A stretch of 64,000 nt of DNA from Vicinamibacterales bacterium (lineage in GTDB: Bacteria; Acidobacteriota; Vicinamibacteria; Vicinamibacterales; Fen-181): contig DASXVO010000028.1 of the NCBI GenBank assembly GCA_036504215.1, forward strand, positions 124,001 to 188,000, in the 5' to 3' direction. The position numbers and the translations under genes were made by a program. Of this stretch, positions 62,203-64,000 are shown one piece after another; the first letter of the stretch is position 1, and each line of letters starts with the position of its first letter. The notes beneath the pieces were generated by a model that saw only the letters and a list, made by a program, of their open reading frames with translations, was not told the DNA's origin and searched no databases.

Positions 62203-64000
62203 TTGGCTGGTCCGAGCCTGTCCCGTCGCGTCAGCGAGTTCCTGGGCGTCGCACTGTTTGCGATCGCCCTCATCTGGCTGATCGCCCTCGTCACCTACGA
62301 GCCCGCGGATCCGGCATGGTTCTTCAACGCCGGCCCGAGCGGCGCCCCGGCGAACTTCATCGGGCGCGTCGGAGCGTTTCTCGCCGAACTCTCGTTCCAG
62401 CTGTTCGGCTTCGCGTCGTACCTCGTGCCGATCCTGCTCGGCGTGGCCGGCTGGACCCTTTTCTGGTGCCGCAGCCTCGATGCGATCTACACCAAGGCGA
62501 TCGGCACCGTGTTGCTCTTCGGTTGCTCGAGCGCACTTCTCGCCGTCGCTCTCGGCGCCGTCAATTTCTCCGGACGCGAACTGCGGGCGGGCGGCTACCT
62601 CGGCGAGTTCCTCTCGGCACGGCTCGCGCACGACTTCAATCGGACCGGCTCGATCATCGTCATCCTGACGCTGCTGGTGCTGTCGCTGATTCTCGCGACG
62701 CAGTTCTCCTTCGGACGGCTGTTCTCGTCGATCGTCCAGACCATCGCCGGCGCCTGGAGCCGGATGACCGGGCGCTGGCACGAACGGCGCGAGGCCAGAC
62801 GCAAGGAACGGCAGCGTCGCGAGGTCATCAAGAAGCACACGGCCCGGAACCTCGAGGACACCAAGACCGCGGTGGTCGAGAAGGCCCCGGCGGTGGCCGT
62901 GCACCCGGTGGTGTCCGACCCCTCGCCCGCGGAAACCACGCGCGTCACGCCGGCCATCGCCAAACCGAGCGCCGCCCCGCGCCGCGCCGCCGGGATACCC
63001 TCGCCTGCAACGGCGTCCGATTTCGAGTCGCGCACACCGATCGAAAAGAAGCGGGATGGCTTCACCCTGCCGCCGTTGGCACTGCTCGACGCTCCGAAGA
63101 GCGAGCAGAAGATCGACGAGCGTGAACTGATGGAAGCCGCACGCCTGCTCGAGGAGAAGTGCCACGAGTTCTCGGTGGCCGGCAGTGTCGTCCAGATCCA
63201 TCCGGGACCGGTGGTCACCACGTTCGAGTTCAAGCCCGACGCAGGCGTGAAGTACGCCAAGGTGACCGGGCTCGCCGACGATCTGTCGCTCGCCCTCAAG
63301 GCGGAATCGGTGCTCATCGAACGGATCCCGGGCAAGGCGACGGTCGGCATCCAGATCCCGAACACCAATCGCGAGGCCATCTCCCTGCGGGACATGCTCG
63401 AGTCCGACCTTTTTCGGCGCTCGGGCTCGAAGCTGACGCTGGCTCTCGGCAAGACGATCCATGGCGAGCCCTACGTCGCCGACCTCGCGACGATGCCCCA
63501 CCTGCTCGTCGCCGGCTCCACCGGCACCGGCAAGTCGGTGGCGATCAACAGCATGCTCACGAGCATCCTCTATCGGGCGACGCCCGACGAGGTGCGACTG
63601 ATCATGATCGACCCGAAGCGCCTCGAACTGGGGATGTACGAGGAGATTCCACACCTCTTGACGCCCGTGGTCGTCGACCCCAAGCAGGCGGCGAACGCGC
63701 TGGCGTGGGCCGTGCGCGAGATGGAGGAGCGCTACAAGACGCTGGCGGCCGAGGGCGTCCGGAACATCGAGCAGTACAACCGGAACATCCGCCAGGCGAT
63801 CGAGCAGAAGCGCGAGCCGGAGGAGGGTGAAGAGTTCAGGACGTTGCCCTACATCGTCGTCGTCATCGACGAACTCGCGGACCTGATGATGGTGGCGAGC
63901 AACGACGTCGAGGAGTCGATCTGCCGCCTGGCGCAGATGGCCCGCGCGGTCGGCATCCATCTGATTCTCGCCACGCAGCGCCCGTCGGTGGACGTTGTCA
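62203..64000 (+). CDS. ftsK: FtsK/SpoIIIE DNA translocase (3' end outside window)
   Basis: The frame starts at a TTG 3 bp after the rnj stop, with GGAG 9 nt upstream, and is open to the window end. Four membrane helices in residues about 10-170 (LGVALFAIALIWLIALV, LVPILLGVAGWTLF, TVLLFGCSSALLAVALGA, SIIVILTLLVLSLILATQ), a basic, Pro/Ala-rich linker, then the motor with Walker A LVAGSTGTGKSVAINSM and Walker B YIVVVIDELADLMMVA. The C-terminal gamma domain lies outside. Function: chromosome segregation at the septum. Confidence 0.95.
   Translation, partial: MAGPSLSRRVSEFLGVALFAIALIWLIALVTYEPADPAWFFNAGPSGAPANFIGRVGAFLAELSFQLFGFASYLVPILLGVAGWTLFWCRSLDAIYTKAIGTVLLFGCSSALLAVALGAVNFSGRELRAGGYLGEFLSARLAHDFNRTGSIIVILTLLVLSLILATQFSFGRLFSSIVQTIAGAWSRMTGRWHERREARRKERQRREVIKKHTARNLEDTKTAVVEKAPAVAVHPVVSDPSPAETTRVTPAIAKPSAAPRRAAGIPSPATASDFESRTPIEKKRDGFTLPPLALLDAPKSEQKIDERELMEAARLLEEKCHEFSVAGSVVQIHPGPVVTTFEFKPDAGVKYAKVTGLADDLSLALKAESVLIERIPGKATVGIQIPNTNREAISLRDMLESDLFRRSGSKLTLALGKTIHGEPYVADLATMPHLLVAGSTGTGKSVAINSMLTSILYRATPDEVRLIMIDPKRLELGMYEEIPHLLTPVVVDPKQAANALAWAVREMEERYKTLAAEGVRNIEQYNRNIRQAIEQKREPEEGEEFRTLPYIVVVIDELADLMMVASNDVEESICRLAQMARAVGIHLILATQRPSVDVV

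Noticed and set aside
61711-63960. 749-codon minus-strand open frame opposite rnj and ftsK
   Set aside because: It overlaps two clear genes and yields an Arg/His/Asp-rich product without motifs, as expected of an antisense shadow.

Overview
The window is a continuous, gene-dense, high-GC bacterial chromosome segment with no phage, IS element or CRISPR array. Gene content fits an aerobic, soil-type Acidobacteriota, probably class Vicinamibacteria. The clues are a two-component-propeller histidine kinase, a sortilin/BNR-repeat secreted protein, an M28 peptidase, stacked HlyD adaptors with a MacB-type permease, a soluble Ser/Thr kinase, RNase J, and GTG/TTG starts with ATGA/GTGA overlaps. This assignment is an inference from gene types; no rRNA is present.

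Region by region. 0-9.6 kb: 3' end of an aldehyde dehydrogenase, tRNA-Phe, a TPR protein, then a sensor kinase, response regulator and HEWTH-peptidase cluster and a BNR-repeat exoprotein. 9.6-13.7 kb: a peroxiredoxin whose peroxidatic cysteine codon is UGA followed by a hairpin (a predicted selenoprotein), an aminotransferase that has lost its middle, a tandem FKBP, a DUF2007-zinc ribbon protein and a short pyruvate-kinase-like protein. 13.7-22.8 kb (mostly minus strand): M28 peptidase, orphan FlhB-tail and FliK-like genes, HAD phosphatase, DUF3810 protein, Tex and a purine permease. 23-27.3 kb: RRM protein, parvulin lipoprotein, adenosine-specific kinase and an unknown two-gene unit. 27.4-32.6 kb: one FtsX/MacB-type permease preceded by three overlapping HlyD adaptors, with a 117-bp palindrome at one junction. 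32.7-35.8 kb: tryptophanase-like lyase and metK; metK has a leader that folds like a SAM-II-class riboswitch followed by a true intrinsic terminator. 35.8-40.4 kb: a kinase-pseudokinase, a class A PBP and TerC. 40.4-46.6 kb: a heat-shock/proteostasis cluster (HspR-type regulator with its own palindromic operator, CbpA-type DnaJ, ClpB, FtsH). 46.6-55.9 kb (minus strand): rho with a consensus promoter, a CoA-binding protein, GlcD, aminotransferase, coaD, rsmD, recG and two envelope proteins. 55.9-64 kb: an ECF sigma/anti-sigma pair, then divergently lexA, DUF3467, nth, metalloprotease, rsmA, rnj (with a pseudoknotted leader) and the start of ftsK.

The most notable items are RNA-level: the in-frame UGA with a SECIS-like hairpin in the peroxiredoxin, the SAM-II-like attenuator of metK, the HspR operator overlapping its promoter, and the structured rnj leader. 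Only the metK terminator has a clear U-tract; other gene ends carry GC-rich hairpins without one, and rho itself is present.
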